A stretch of 64,000 bases of DNA from a virus: positions 1 to 64,000 of the IMG/VR virus record IMGVR_UViG_3300034072_000375, one strand, 5' to 3'. The notes below the pieces were generated by a model. The model had not been told where the DNA came from and did not search any database. It saw nothing but the letters and a program-made list of their open reading frames with translations. A program made the position numbers and the translations under genes. Positions 7,801 to 15,042 of this stretch are shown here, piece after piece; position 1 is the stretch's first letter, and each line of letters begins with the position of its first letter.

Positions 7801-7980
7801 TCAGAACCTAAATTCTACCTCAACCTTTACCGTATTATGCAAAGGATTTTTTAGCATCTGCACAGAATCTAGATTCACGTAATGAATATGTGTCTCAGTC
7901 TCCTCTTCAAACTTCTTAATAAGACTCAAGATATCTTCTTGCAGCTTATCACGAAGTTCTTTTGCTTTTTGGATTTCCAT
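7801..7980 (-). CDS. Small coiled-coil-like protein (59 aa)
   Basis: Begins MEIQKAKELRDKLQEDILSL and continues as a helical, charged segment, then a beta-like tail ending VKVEVEFRF. GAAAGGAAACC precedes the ATG. Short proteins of this pattern (helix, then an acidic patch and a strand) are common in phage early regions; function unknown. The frame is complete and uses codons like its neighbours. Confidence 0.75.
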   Translation of the reverse strand: MEIQKAKELRDKLQEDILSLIKKFEEETETHIHYVNLDSVQMLKNPLHNTVKVEVEFRF

Positions 7981-8008
7981 TTTGGTTTCCTTTCAAAATA
8001 ATTACAAT

Positions 8009-8371
8009 TTAAGACTCTACAAACTGTTCCAAGCCTTGAGTATAAGCCAACAACTGCTTATCTGTCAACACATCTTCTGGTTTAACCTCGTTACCTTCAT
8101 GGTCTTCTACAGAGATGACCTCCCATGATTTTAGCTCTACATGCCCATGATAATCCAAATCTGAAGCCCAAGTAGTAGGATCAGGAGGGATAACCTTCCA
8201 GATGCATTCTACCGTTGTAAACAACTCGTACTCAGTGCCCCAAGCATCCTCGTACACGAAGTAAAACTGCTTGAGTTCAGGATCGAGATAGGGCTTCTTG
8301 CTACTTGGTTGGTACAAGATGTAATCAAAATCTTCTTCGGTGTAGTGCTCTAGGGTGTCAAAGTGCTGCAT
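8009..8371 (-). CDS. Hypothetical acidic protein (120 aa)
   Basis: Very acidic, aromatic-rich protein (YTEEDFDYILYQP; FYFVYEDAWGTEYELF). TAGGAG lies before the ATG. Strong negative charge could indicate a DNA mimic or a partner-binding protein, but nothing specific supports either. Middle of the leftward block. Confidence 0.8.
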   Translation of the reverse strand: MQHFDTLEHYTEEDFDYILYQPSSKKPYLDPELKQFYFVYEDAWGTEYELFTTVECIWKVIPPDPTTWASDLDYHGHVELKSWEVISVEDHEGNEVKPEDVLTDKQLLAYTQGLEQFVES

Positions 8372-8412
8372 GTTGTTCTCCTATAAAATCCAAGGTACTT
8401 TTAGCTTTTCGT

Positions 8413-8595
8413 TCAAGATTCTTCAGAATTCAGAAACTCTTTATTCCTCTCATGCCAAGCTACGGACATAGCAAACTTCTCCAGCTTAGAAATCAATCGC
8501 ATATGCGCTGGAGAGTTGTAATCCGAAGAGGACTTAGGTTCTGGGTAGAGAAGTCCTAGAGATTCTGCTAGTTGGATGATTTCTTGTCGATTCAT
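8413..8595 (-). CDS. Small hypothetical protein (60 aa)
   Basis: Starts MNRQEIIQLAESLGLLYPEP, with a helix-loop-helix look. A weak AGAATG site precedes the ATG. The C-terminal part (ISKLEKFAMSVAWHERNKEF) is helical. No family recognised. Confidence 0.7.
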   Translation of the reverse strand: MNRQEIIQLAESLGLLYPEPKSSSDYNSPAHMRLISKLEKFAMSVAWHERNKEFLNSEES

Positions 8596-8617
8596 ATGTA
8601 CATTCTAAATTCTTTAA

Positions 8618-8671
8618 TTAGTTCAGGAGTAATGTCGAAAGTTGAGGCTGAATATCAAACAGGTCTTGCAT
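8618..8671 (-). CDS. Possible 17-residue peptide
   Basis: Starts directly at the stop of the SleB-like gene (TAAATG), whose last codons supply an AAGGAG ribosome site. Encodes MQDLFDIQPQLSTLLLN. It could be a genuine micropeptide or a translation-coupling leader. Confidence 0.35.
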   Translation of the reverse strand: MQDLFDIQPQLSTLLLN

Positions 8672-9193
8672 TTAAATCTCCTTATAAAAAACATGCTGAT
8701 GAATGACTTTAACACGTTCAAACTTCTTAGTCCACTTATTCTTTACTTTCGTGTGAGCATAATGCAACACATCTTCGTCAAGAACAGGCTTAAAAGCCCC
8801 TTGGACAGCTTCCTGTGCAACAGATGATACCTTACGGTACGCTTCTTTGTCAAGCTCTCTAATGGGCTTTAAAGGCTTTGTAGCTAGGTTCTTGTCTGAG
8901 TTAAAAGCACTAAATTGCTTGTCTTGGAGTATAACTCCACAGAAGGTACTAGGATAGCCTTTGGCTTTCTTTCTGTTGTAGATTACAGACATTACTGCAC
9001 GGATACCTTCTTCTGGTTCTGATCTGGCTTCTGCATACAGAGTGTTGACGAGACACCTAAACTCTTTATTATGATACTCAGATACAACAATCCCTCCAGA
9101 CTCTCTACTCTTTGAGGGAATAGAAAGAAGGGAGGGGAATGAAATTCCGAGAATAAAAATGAAAATCAACCAAGAAATTTTTAATTTCTGCAT
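8672..9193 (-). CDS. SleB-like cell wall hydrolase with signal anchor
   Basis: Residues ~45-170 resemble the cell wall hydrolase SleB (Hydrolase_2) family: a catalytic-type glutamate in LVNTLYAEARSEPEEGIRAV, then VIYNRKKAKGYPSTFCGVIL, QFSAFN and HYAHTKV. An N-terminal hydrophobic segment (ISWLIFIFILGISFPSLLSI) suggests export or membrane anchoring. I chose ATG 9193 because it overlaps the upstream stop (TAATG). Its place in the leftward block, away from the lysis cassette at 48 kb, argues for a role other than lysis, perhaps envelope remodelling or superinfection exclusion. Confidence 0.85.
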   Translation of the reverse strand: MQKLKISWLIFIFILGISFPSLLSIPSKSRESGGIVVSEYHNKEFRCLVNTLYAEARSEPEEGIRAVMSVIYNRKKAKGYPSTFCGVILQDKQFSAFNSDKNLATKPLKPIRELDKEAYRKVSSVAQEAVQGAFKPVLDEDVLHYAHTKVKNKWTKKFERVKVIHQHVFYKEI

Positions 9194-9357
9194 TACCAAC
9201 TTGCAGCGCCTTCTTCGTAACCGTCTTTAATAATATTCAACAAATCCTCAAGTTGTTCCCAATCCAACTGAGCCAACAATGCACTGAAACGAATTTCGTT
9301 GTAGTTTACACCTTTATTGTCTAGGTATTCTGTAATGTCTTTAGTTGTTGTAGTCAT
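9193..9357 (-). CDS. Small hypothetical protein (54 aa)
   Basis: Begins MTTTTKDITEYLDNKGVNYN, followed by a helical, acidic segment ending DGYEEGAASW. Its stop overlaps the start of the SleB-like gene, and its own start overlaps the stop of the gene upstream. That double coupling is good evidence it is translated. Function unknown. Confidence 0.7.
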   Translation of the reverse strand: MTTTTKDITEYLDNKGVNYNEIRFSALLAQLDWEQLEDLLNIIKDGYEEGAASW

Positions 9358-9560
9358 TCATAACTCCAATAATCAACGTAAGGTTTACCAGACACTGTTC
9401 CATCTTCATTCAGTGTGACTTTTCCTGTGAACATCATTCGCCTAGCTTGCATTTTACCGAATCCGGCTTTGTACGCAATTGTACGGGTTAGTTCACCATC
9501 GTGGTCTTGCAACCACACAACTTTTCCTCCAGTAAGGAAAGCCCAAATATTCTTTAACAT
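9354..9560 (-). CDS. Small hypothetical protein (68 aa)
   Basis: Coupled at both ends (TGATG with the upstream gene, ATGA with the downstream one). Starts MLKNIWAFLTGGKVVWLQDH; the segment GELTRTIAYKAGFGKMQARR recalls small basic phage proteins. No function assigned. Confidence 0.75.
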   Translation of the reverse strand: MLKNIWAFLTGGKVVWLQDHDGELTRTIAYKAGFGKMQARRMMFTGKVTLNEDGTVSGKPYVDYWSYE

Positions 9561-9769
9561 CAATGAAACCTTTCTTTATCAAATACGTTAATAATCAACT
9601 CATTCAGCGTCAAGTCCTCGTCTAGCACTTCACTAAGATTCTTCAGCAATTGTACTTCATTTCTCCCGATTGCTGCAAGAGCTTCTTTACTGAAATACTG
9701 CGGGTTGATCTTCATGATGGATGTGGTCATTACATAGATGATGAGTTTTGCTGTGTCTAGTTCATTCAT
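9560..9769 (-). CDS. Small hypothetical protein (69 aa)
   Basis: Helical protein beginning MNELDTAKLIIYVMTTSIMK after AAAGGAG. The acidic C-terminal half (LSEVLDEDLTLNELI) resembles a protein-protein interaction surface. First gene of a four-gene coupled string running leftward to the SleB-like gene. Confidence 0.75.
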   Translation of the reverse strand: MNELDTAKLIIYVMTTSIMKINPQYFSKEALAAIGRNEVQLLKNLSEVLDEDLTLNELIINVFDKERFH

Positions 9770-9934
9770 AAAACTCCTTTAGGTTATAGGGTTCGAGAGC
9801 TTCCTTCGTATTCTGCCCGAGTGAATAGGCGAGTCAGAAGGACTCTTTTAACTTAGTTATCTCGATGCGGTAAGCAAGGTGGCTTCTCCTAGAAGTCGTC
9901 GCCTTCCGCTTGCGATTTTAGATTGAGCAAAGGC
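9770..9934. other. Gene-free spacer with small hairpin
   Basis: About 165 bp without a gene. It carries a GAGTC-AGAAG-GACTC hairpin followed by TTTT (9830-9849), which would act as a terminator only on the plus strand, against the direction of the local genes. Confidence 0.4.
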
Positions 9935-10138
9935 TCAGGCAATCTTTTCGTAGAAGTCAAAGTGCTCTGGATTCGCTTGCTTACAAGGAAAAGCACTTTC
10001 ATCATCTATACCTTCATGAAACACAAGTATAAGATCAAGGCTGATGAGACTCATCTTAACTTCAGCGATTTCTCCTGCTGTTACGTAAGGCGCATCTTGA
10101 GTAGCTTTTACAATCTGACCTTCTTTGAATTGCTTCAT
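9935..10138 (-). CDS. Small hypothetical protein (67 aa)
   Basis: ATG 10138 is preferred because AAGGAG lies 7 nt upstream; an upstream extension would lack a site. Starts MKQFKEGQIVKATQDAPYVT, a beta-rich, SH3-like opening (EGQIVKA), with an acidic C-terminal half. Function unknown. Confidence 0.75.
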   Translation of the reverse strand: MKQFKEGQIVKATQDAPYVTAGEIAEVKMSLISLDLILVFHEGIDDESAFPCKQANPEHFDFYEKIA

Positions 10139-10139
10139 G

Positions 10140-10364
10140 TTAAACTCCTTGTTCCTTGAGGTATTCTTCAATCAGCGTAAAAGCTTGCTGGATGTGGATA
10201 GCATTATCTGAATCTTTAGAATCTTTGTACAAAGGAGTCTTTTCAAGACGATATACCATTGCAACAGTTTTGGTGTAGTCTTCTTCAGAAAGTACTTGTG
10301 CTTCATCAAAGTTCTGAAGAGCAAGCAACGCAATCCCTGCATTTAATTCCTTGGTGTCTTTCAT
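10140..10364 (-). CDS. Small hypothetical helical protein (74 aa)
   Basis: Begins MKDTKELNAGIALLALQNFD after a GAGGAAATTGAG site. Mostly helical and acidic. It is tightly linked to the gene at 9935. No family recognised. Confidence 0.75.
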   Translation of the reverse strand: MKDTKELNAGIALLALQNFDEAQVLSEEDYTKTVAMVYRLEKTPLYKDSKDSDNAIHIQQAFTLIEEYLKEQGV

Positions 10365-10376
10365 CTCAATTTCCTC

Positions 10377-10685
10377 TCAAACAAGTTTCGATTCATCAAA
10401 AGCAGGAAATACAATCTCCGCTTTGCACACCTGCATCTTACCATTCTTGAAGTACTTTTGCCAAATGTCTCCAGATTCTTCTCCTTCTCCTTCAAGAAGG
10501 AATATAGTCTCTGGATAAATTTTGCTGAGTTCCTTCATGTCTTGTTCATGAGTATACCATTTGCAAGAATCATTCCAACCAAACTTAACAGAGTAACCAG
10601 AGATTTCTTGTAGTGTTTCTTCAATTTCCTCTTGGTTGTCATAGCCTTGAGTTGTACTCAGTGTATATGTTGTGTAGTAACCCAT
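10377..10685 (-). CDS. Conserved phage protein of MGYYT type (102 aa)
   Basis: The opening MGYYTTYTLSTTQGYDNQEE resembles a small phage/plasmid protein I have seen in several genomes, always without known function. A ferredoxin-like alpha/beta pattern is plausible (SGYSVKFGWNDSCKWYTHEQ). AAGGAG precedes the ATG. Confidence 0.85.
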   Translation of the reverse strand: MGYYTTYTLSTTQGYDNQEEIEETLQEISGYSVKFGWNDSCKWYTHEQDMKELSKIYPETIFLLEGEGEESGDIWQKYFKNGKMQVCKAEIVFPAFDESKLV

Positions 10686-10699
10686 ATTAAACTCCTTTC

Positions 10700-11116
10700 T
10701 TAATTACCATTGAACTTCAGATGATACAACTCTGCTTTCAACAAGTCTATATCTTCTACCAACTTTTTAATCTGCTCATACTGAATCTCTCGCATCTCTT
10801 CGGAGTATACCAGACAACTTCTAGCAATCATCAAGTCATCCTCAAGAGATTGAAGTTCTTCCATGAGTTCACAGACCTTATCATCATAAGCACTCTCAAC
10901 AACCCGCAGGTACTTCCAAGGGATGCACCAATAACGTCCTTGGAAAGTCTCCATAAGTTGTCCATCGGTACTTCGCTTATCCGCAGGGAATTCTACTACA
11001 CAGGACATGAAACTCAAGGACTCCCGGACAATACCTTTAGAGTACACAAGACCAGAGAAGGGGCAACCGGGGAGAACCTCAATAACATCGTTAATTTTCA
11101 CTGGGAGGTTTTTCAT
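10700..11116 (-). CDS. Hypothetical protein with C-terminal coiled coil (138 aa)
   Basis: The N-terminal ~75 residues look beta-rich (VKINDVIEVLPGCPFSGLVY) and end in IPWKYLRVVE, a pattern seen in small barrel domains. The C-terminal ~60 residues form a heptad-like coiled coil. GAAGGAG lies before ATG 11116, inside the end of the preceding gene. Function unknown. Confidence 0.8.
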   Translation of the reverse strand: MKNLPVKINDVIEVLPGCPFSGLVYSKGIVRESLSFMSCVVEFPADKRSTDGQLMETFQGRYWCIPWKYLRVVESAYDDKVCELMEELQSLEDDLMIARSCLVYSEEMREIQYEQIKKLVEDIDLLKAELYHLKFNGN

Positions 11117-11316
11117 GTTTCTCCTTCATAGCGACCAGCACGAAAAATCTCTGTTTTTCCTCTGGGGGTTATTTCTAACTGCACTTTTACATCGCAGGTT
11201 TTCATATTGCAAAGCATTCCATCCACATGCGCGCAACCTACTGTCTTATAGACATTGCAGTGCAGAACAGGGTCATCTTTTGACCAAGGAAATAACATCT
11301 GAATCAAATTATTCAT
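11113..11316 (-). CDS. Small cysteine-rich hypothetical protein (67 aa)
   Basis: Start ATG 11316 follows AGAGGC. Four cysteines lie in the first 50 residues (LHCNVYKTVGC; MLCNMKTCDV), so metal binding is possible. Stop and next start overlap (ATGA). Its 5' end overlaps the 11309 gene by 8 nt. Confidence 0.7.
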   Translation of the reverse strand: MNNLIQMLFPWSKDDPVLHCNVYKTVGCAHVDGMLCNMKTCDVKVQLEITPRGKTEIFRAGRYEGET

Positions 11317-11500
11317 ACCAGCCTCTTTTCTTTTCGCGTTCTTTACTCCAATCCTTTTTTCGTTTCTTATCTTTGCTTTTTTCTTTCCAAGGCTCCTTGT
11401 CTTTACCAGAACCCTTAAGCCCACGGAGATGAATCTCCTTTGTGCTGACCAAAGAACGAGTAGGGACAAAGCCAGAGAGGGTTTCGTTAAGTGTATTCAT
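11309..11500 (-). CDS. Small lysine-rich hypothetical protein (63 aa)
   Basis: The C-terminal half is strongly basic (KEKSKDKKRKKDWSKEREKK), suggesting nucleic-acid binding or disorder. The start overlaps the upstream stop (ATGA), and translation probably depends on coupling because the ribosome site is weak. Confidence 0.65.
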   Translation of the reverse strand: MNTLNETLSGFVPTRSLVSTKEIHLRGLKGSGKDKEPWKEKSKDKKRKKDWSKEREKKRGWYE

Positions 11501-11799
11501 TTCGCAGTAATGTTATAAACCTTAGACTCTCCACCAATTTCTACGAAAGCAACTTCCGTAGGGCTTGGAACTACAGGGAAATACTCCTTGTTCACAGCGT
11601 CTACAAGGGTAGTAGCCTTCTCAAAGTCCAAATCAGAAGCTGCACAGAAAAGAAGTTCGTCCTCTTTATCTACAGCATAGCAGTTAAATTTGAACTTGTC
11701 TGTAGGGCTTCGCTGGATGACGTAACCGGCGATTTGTTCTGGGACTACTTGGATAGTCTCGTTGTTCATGGCGTTAAATTCTCCGAATTTTACTTGCAT
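11497..11799 (-). CDS. Hypothetical protein (100 aa)
   Basis: Starts MQVKFGEFNAMNNETIQVVP after AAAGGAATAAAC. Mixed alpha/beta with two cysteines and a valine-rich C-terminal sheet (EVAFVEIGGESKVYNI). No family recognised. Coupled to 11309 by a 4-nt overlap. Confidence 0.8.
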   Translation of the reverse strand: MQVKFGEFNAMNNETIQVVPEQIAGYVIQRSPTDKFKFNCYAVDKEDELLFCAASDLDFEKATTLVDAVNKEYFPVVPSPTEVAFVEIGGESKVYNITAK

Positions 11800-11801
11800 G
11801 T

Positions 11802-12014
11802 TTATTCCTTTACTTCAGTTACTGTAACAACCCACTTTTGATTCCCACCTTCAATATCAAAAGAACCTCCGTGGTATTCTGCTTTGTCAATCACAGCTTT
11901 CAATACATCGCTAGTTACGTCTTTCTTTTGTCCAACAAAGTGCAAACCTTTACTATCAACCTTACCTTCAAATATACGTCCCGTTAAAGCTGATGTTGCG
12001 ATACGTGTAGCCAT
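11802..12014 (-). CDS. Small hypothetical protein (70 aa)
   Basis: Beta-rich protein starting MATRIATSALTGRIFEGKVD, with AAAGGAG just upstream (within the end of the preceding small frame). Probably a small sandwich fold; function unknown. Confidence 0.75.
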   Translation of the reverse strand: MATRIATSALTGRIFEGKVDSKGLHFVGQKKDVTSDVLKAVIDKAEYHGGSFDIEGGNQKWVVTVTEVKE

Positions 12015-12092
12015 TTATTCTCCTTTAATTTTACCAATATACTTCGCTGCAAGCAGCTCATTACCAAAACTTACTAACTCGTTGCTCTTCAT
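12015..12092 (-). CDS. Possible 25-residue peptide
   Basis: Encodes MKSNELVSFGNELLAAKYIG and five more residues. It ends in TAA directly abutting the next ATG, supplies that gene's AAGGAG, and overlaps the 3' end of the 54-residue gene upstream in another frame. It reads like protein, but its own ribosome site is poor. Confidence 0.4.
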   Translation of the reverse strand: MKSNELVSFGNELLAAKYIGKIKGE

Positions 12093-12225
12093 CTGAGTCT
12101 AGATCATACAGTACTTCACTCAAAACTTCACGGAAATCTTCCTCGTTGTTGTAATAAAACCTATCTTGCTCAAAGTCCTGCTGAGTTGGGGTTGCTGGGT
12201 GGCGATTTTGTTTTTGTTTTGGCAA
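12061..12225 (-). CDS. Small acidic hypothetical protein (54 aa)
   Basis: TTG start with AAGGAG 6 nt upstream, in the same spacing as neighbouring ATG genes. Basic N-terminus (PKQKQNRH), then a strongly acidic stretch (NNEEDFREVLSEVLYDLDSD). No family recognised. Confidence 0.65.
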   Translation of the reverse strand: MPKQKQNRHPATPTQQDFEQDRFYYNNEEDFREVLSEVLYDLDSDEEQRVSKFW

Positions 12226-12235
12226 ATTTTACTCC

Positions 12236-13258
12236 TTATCTTGCATTAGTCCCAATAGTCTTCGTAATGCAACCCAATCCGTTGCAGTGCTGGCATTCTA
12301 CTACAGGTTTGTTAATCTCTAGCATCAAATCCTTCAAATATTGCTGCATGTACTCATAAAGTTCCTTCAGGCTGTTAGCTTCCCAAGGTTCAATGCAAGT
12401 ATAACCTGTGTACCCACCTCCGTGGTGAGCGCCCTTCCAAGTCATCTCAAAGATTTTCTGCTGTTTTGTCGTCTTGGTTGCTGTAGTGAATCGTGGAGGT
12501 TTGTAGCTACGCATACCCGAAGTAAGTTTTTCAGTCTTTACTTCGTAGGGCTTAGTCTCAATGACTTTTTCTACTACAAAGCAAAAATCATAATTACTTG
12601 TTACACGAGCTGCCTTACCATCAATGTTATTCAGGATGTGAGCACGGACAATCTTGTAGACTTGTTCGCTTGTCAAAGAGCAAGGACGAGTGTGCAAGAG
12701 GAAATCGGGAGTCAGCATTCGCTCAATATCAGCAAAGACGGCAACCTTGCTCAAGTCCTGTACTTGAAGTTTACCACCGTAATTACCATCTTGAACCTGA
12801 ATCTTCATTTCTGAAGGAGCTTCGTAGTTTTCGATGTGCAAGTCACGGAGTTTAACAAGTTCTACTTCCACAGGAACAATCTCTGCAGGAAGTTCGGTGC
12901 AATCCGCTTGATAGAGGCTAGCGAGACTTGCATAGGCACCATGATAAGTATATTCATCCTCATCGGAATCCCAGACTTGCTTTAATTGCCCCATGTTGAG
13001 AGCCAAAGGAATCTTATCTGAAGCAAGTTCAGGATTGATCAGCTTCCAGCCAACCTGCTCCTTCTTCGGAGGGTTGCGCTTCTTGAAGTCCTTGAGTTCA
13101 CCTTCAAAATGATACCACCCGTTGTTAGGTACAAGCGGAGTAACGTCCTTACCGTTGATTTCAACAATACCAAAATGTCCTGACAAATCGTAGTGCGAAT
13201 AATATCCGTCAATCTTGAAAAATACTCCAATGTTTGTTGAGTAATATTGGATTTTCAT
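12236..13258 (-). CDS. Large hypothetical protein (340 aa)
   Basis: The largest unrecognised protein of the leftward block. The N-terminal half is beta-rich (YYSTNIGVFFKIDGYYSHYD). A lysine-rich linker lies near residue 265, followed by an aromatic, glycine-rich patch (GAHHGGGYTGYTC). The C-terminus has a CQHCNGLG half-motif like one repeat of a DnaJ-type zinc finger. The ribosome site GGAGG lies inside the end of the upstream gene. No function assigned. Confidence 0.85.
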   Translation of the reverse strand: MKIQYYSTNIGVFFKIDGYYSHYDLSGHFGIVEINGKDVTPLVPNNGWYHFEGELKDFKKRNPPKKEQVGWKLINPELASDKIPLALNMGQLKQVWDSDEDEYTYHGAYASLASLYQADCTELPAEIVPVEVELVKLRDLHIENYEAPSEMKIQVQDGNYGGKLQVQDLSKVAVFADIERMLTPDFLLHTRPCSLTSEQVYKIVRAHILNNIDGKAARVTSNYDFCFVVEKVIETKPYEVKTEKLTSGMRSYKPPRFTTATKTTKQQKIFEMTWKGAHHGGGYTGYTCIEPWEANSLKELYEYMQQYLKDLMLEINKPVVECQHCNGLGCITKTIGTNAR

Positions 13259-13417
13259 TTAACCTCCGTAAGTTTTAAAAGCACTAGGTACAGCCCAAAT
13301 GGTACAGGCCAGTACAGCCACAAAATACCGCCAAGGTTCGATAGGTTCCTTAGTATACATCTGACCTACAGCCAAAGTCAACCAGACAGTATGGGTAAAC
13401 AGAACAATCCAAAACAT
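13259..13417 (-). CDS. Small two-helix membrane protein (52 aa)
   Basis: Two hydrophobic segments (residues ~3-19 and ~31-46) are separated by a short charged loop (MYTKEPIEPWR). AAGGAG precedes ATG 13417. Its stop abuts the next start (TAAATG), and its last codons carry that gene's ribosome site. Could be a small envelope or superinfection-exclusion peptide, but nothing specific shows this. Confidence 0.7.
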   Translation of the reverse strand: MFWIVLFTHTVWLTLAVGQMYTKEPIEPWRYFVAVLACTIWAVPSAFKTYGG

Positions 13418-13430
13418 AATTACTCCTTAT

Positions 13431-13598
13431 TCAAATATTACGATACGAAACACCCCTGATGAAATCAGGACTCTTTTTCATCTGGCTCAAGTGCCATTCC
13501 AGATGCTCCTTTGGTGTATCAAAAGAGCGATCAACAAAGCCTTTAGAGGTCTTCTCTTGGAAGGAGATTTTAATGCTCTTGACTAGGGTTTTCTTCAT
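13431..13598 (-). CDS. Small hypothetical protein (55 aa)
   Basis: Begins MKKTLVKSIKISFQEKTSKG and contains FDTPKEHLEWHLSQMKKSPD. Its start abuts the previous stop (TAAATG), indicating coupling. Basic overall; function unknown. Confidence 0.65.
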   Translation of the reverse strand: MKKTLVKSIKISFQEKTSKGFVDRSFDTPKEHLEWHLSQMKKSPDFIRGVSYRNI

Positions 13599-13784
13599 TT
13601 AAAGGGCTTTCTCAAGTTCGATAACGAGTTTTTCTTGTTCAGTATTCAATTCGCTGTACCGGGTGTACTCATAGGAGTTTTCCCACGAAGTCGTCGTAGG
13701 GCGATTGTACCAGCTACTGTACTCATTGTCACGTAGTTGTTCGTACAAATCTTCAATCTTTGCGATAATTTCTGTTTTAGTCAT
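13599..13784 (-). CDS. Small hypothetical helical protein (61 aa)
   Basis: Helical ends (EIIAKIEDLYEQLRD; TEQEKLVIELEKAL) flank an aromatic, serine/threonine-rich loop. AAGGAG precedes the ATG. Coupled to its neighbours on both sides. Confidence 0.7.
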   Translation of the reverse strand: MTKTEIIAKIEDLYEQLRDNEYSSWYNRPTTTSWENSYEYTRYSELNTEQEKLVIELEKAL

Positions 13785-13978
13785 AGTATCTCCTTCTTGT
13801 TAGTCGAGTCCTTAGCATTATACACACGCATCTTACCGGACTTCGTAATATAAATCTCGATAGAGTCTTTAGGTGTTGTCACGCCAAGATAAATCCAACC
13901 TTTCTTCTCATCAGAAGCTAGGCATTCAATCTTAGCACAGTTCCAGTCAAAGCCGTGAGGCGTTCGTTGTATTTGCAT
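13781..13978 (-). CDS. Small hypothetical protein (65 aa)
   Basis: Beta-rich (GWIYLGVTTPKDSIEIYITK), preceded by AAGGAG. Its leader is the structured element at 13990-14090, which may control expression of this gene and those downstream. No family recognised. Confidence 0.7.
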   Translation of the reverse strand: MQIQRTPHGFDWNCAKIECLASDEKKGWIYLGVTTPKDSIEIYITKSGKMRVYNAKDSTNKKEIL

Positions 13979-13989
13979 AATTTCTCCTT

Positions 13990-14090
13990 AAATCGTTTTA
14001 AACGCTTTTTAAGCCCTTCTAGCACCTTCAGGCTACCTACCCCTTAGTCAATGCTTTAAGGGGCTTCTAGGTGCCTTTAAAGCGATTCTA
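13990..14090 (-). repeat. Structured intergenic element (copy 1)
   Basis: Read leftward, nested stems are visible: CCCCTTA with TAAGGGG, GCACCT with AGGTGC, and an outer CGCTTTAAA / AAAGCG arm pair. It contains TAAGGGGTAGGTAGCCTGA (14046-14028), identical to 20082-20100 in the rightward block and in the same orientation relative to transcription. Possibly an RNA-processing, anti-termination or small-RNA element. Confidence 0.6.
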
Positions 14091-14100
14091 GAGGCATTCT

Positions 14101-14376
14101 CTATTCCTTAACCTCTTTGATTCTATTATGAATCGCTTTAACAGCCTCTGTCAAGTACTTTTCTCGTTCTTCGTCGTTGTCGAACATGCCCTTCCATGCG
14201 TCATCCTCAAAACGATGATAGAACACAAGTTCTCCACCTGTATCGGGATAGTACACTCGGAAGTTCCCTCCACGAAGACGGATATATCCAGATTGCTTTC
14301 CTTCTACATCAAGAACATCGTATTGCTCAGGGCAGCATTGACAGGTGAGGACTAGGTTATAGTCTAGGATTTGCAT
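14101..14376 (-). CDS. Hypothetical protein (91 aa)
   Basis: ATG 14376 overlaps the upstream stop (TGATG). The N-terminal half contains LTCQCCPEQYDVLD, a possible metal site; the C-terminal helix is charged. No family recognised. Confidence 0.75.
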   Translation of the reverse strand: MQILDYNLVLTCQCCPEQYDVLDVEGKQSGYIRLRGGNFRVYYPDTGGELVFYHRFEDDAWKGMFDNDEEREKYLTEAVKAIHNRIKEVKE

Positions 14377-14708
14377 CACAGACTCTCCACCAAAGCCTTC
14401 AGCACCTTGTCATCAGGGTATTGCTGCTGGATGTACAGAAGGAGAAGAGGTTTGTTTGTAGAGGCTTCGTAGGTCTTTGGGGTTTCTACTGGAACAAGGT
14501 GTTCAAGAGGTATTGCAATTCGTTGTTCAGGGCTATAACGAATACTTTCTCCAATCGGCCCAGATACATACCCAAACCAAGGCGCGTCAGATGTGTCATC
14601 TTCTATAAACTCCACAATCATTCCGTTTTTGTAGTAAAAAGAATTCTCGTCGTTGATTACACGATACAGTTTACCAACCTCAAATCCCATGTCAGTTGCG
14701 ATAGTCAT
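14376..14708 (-). CDS. Hypothetical protein (110 aa)
   Basis: Starts MTIATDMGFEVGKLYRVIND after CTGGAGG. A small-barrel pattern is plausible (KNGMIVEFIEDDTSDAPWFG), with a helical tail. Upstream, a 9-residue open frame (MTTFKTGGF, 14738-14709) carries its ribosome site and may be a leader peptide. Confidence 0.8.
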   Translation of the reverse strand: MTIATDMGFEVGKLYRVINDENSFYYKNGMIVEFIEDDTSDAPWFGYVSGPIGESIRYSPEQRIAIPLEHLVPVETPKTYEASTNKPLLLLYIQQQYPDDKVLKALVESL

Positions 14709-14800
14709 TTAAAAGCCTCCAGTTTTAAAAGTTGTCATTTTAGTTTCCTTTCATTATCGTTTGTAGCTTTGCTACTCACTTTCAATTAAATTTAGAAGCC

Positions 14801-14929
14801 TCAAGCATACAACTCTTCAATCATCCTTGCAATCTCTTTCTCAGCCTGTTGCTTATACATCCCTTGAGAGATTTGCTTGTCTCCAAAGAAGATGTAGTAC
14901 ATGCAGCGGTGTTTGCGGAGTTGGTACAT
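14801..14929 (-). CDS. Small hypothetical protein (42 aa)
   Basis: Begins MYQLRKHRCMYYIFFGDKQI after AAAGGACTAACCC; basic and aromatic at the start, helical at the end. It is the first gene after a strong leftward promoter, a favoured position for an early phage gene. Function unknown. Confidence 0.65.
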   Translation of the reverse strand: MYQLRKHRCMYYIFFGDKQISQGMYKQQAEKEIARMIEELYA

Positions 14930-14957
14930 GGGTTAGTCCTTTAGTTAAAGTATTGTG

Positions 14958-14985
14958 ATACTAGCATTAAAATCTACTTTGTCAA
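14958..14985 (-). promoter_or_regulatory. Strong leftward promoter
   Basis: Read leftward: TTGACA (14985-14980), 16 bp, TAGTAT (14963-14958). It probably drives the leftward block from 14929 onward. It lies between the polymerase-like relic and the first small gene. Confidence 0.75.
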
Positions 14986-15042
14986 GCACTTGTTTGAAAT
15001 CTGCACTACTTATCAACTTATGTAGTGAATTTGCAACAATTG

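Noticed and set aside
9790-9812. GGGTTCGAGAGC as a possible tRNA T arm
   Set aside because: No pairing stem around the loop and no acceptor or anticodon arms nearby.
12341-12814. Plus-strand open frames opposite the 340-residue gene
   Set aside because: Shadows of a well-supported minus-strand gene; no ribosome sites.
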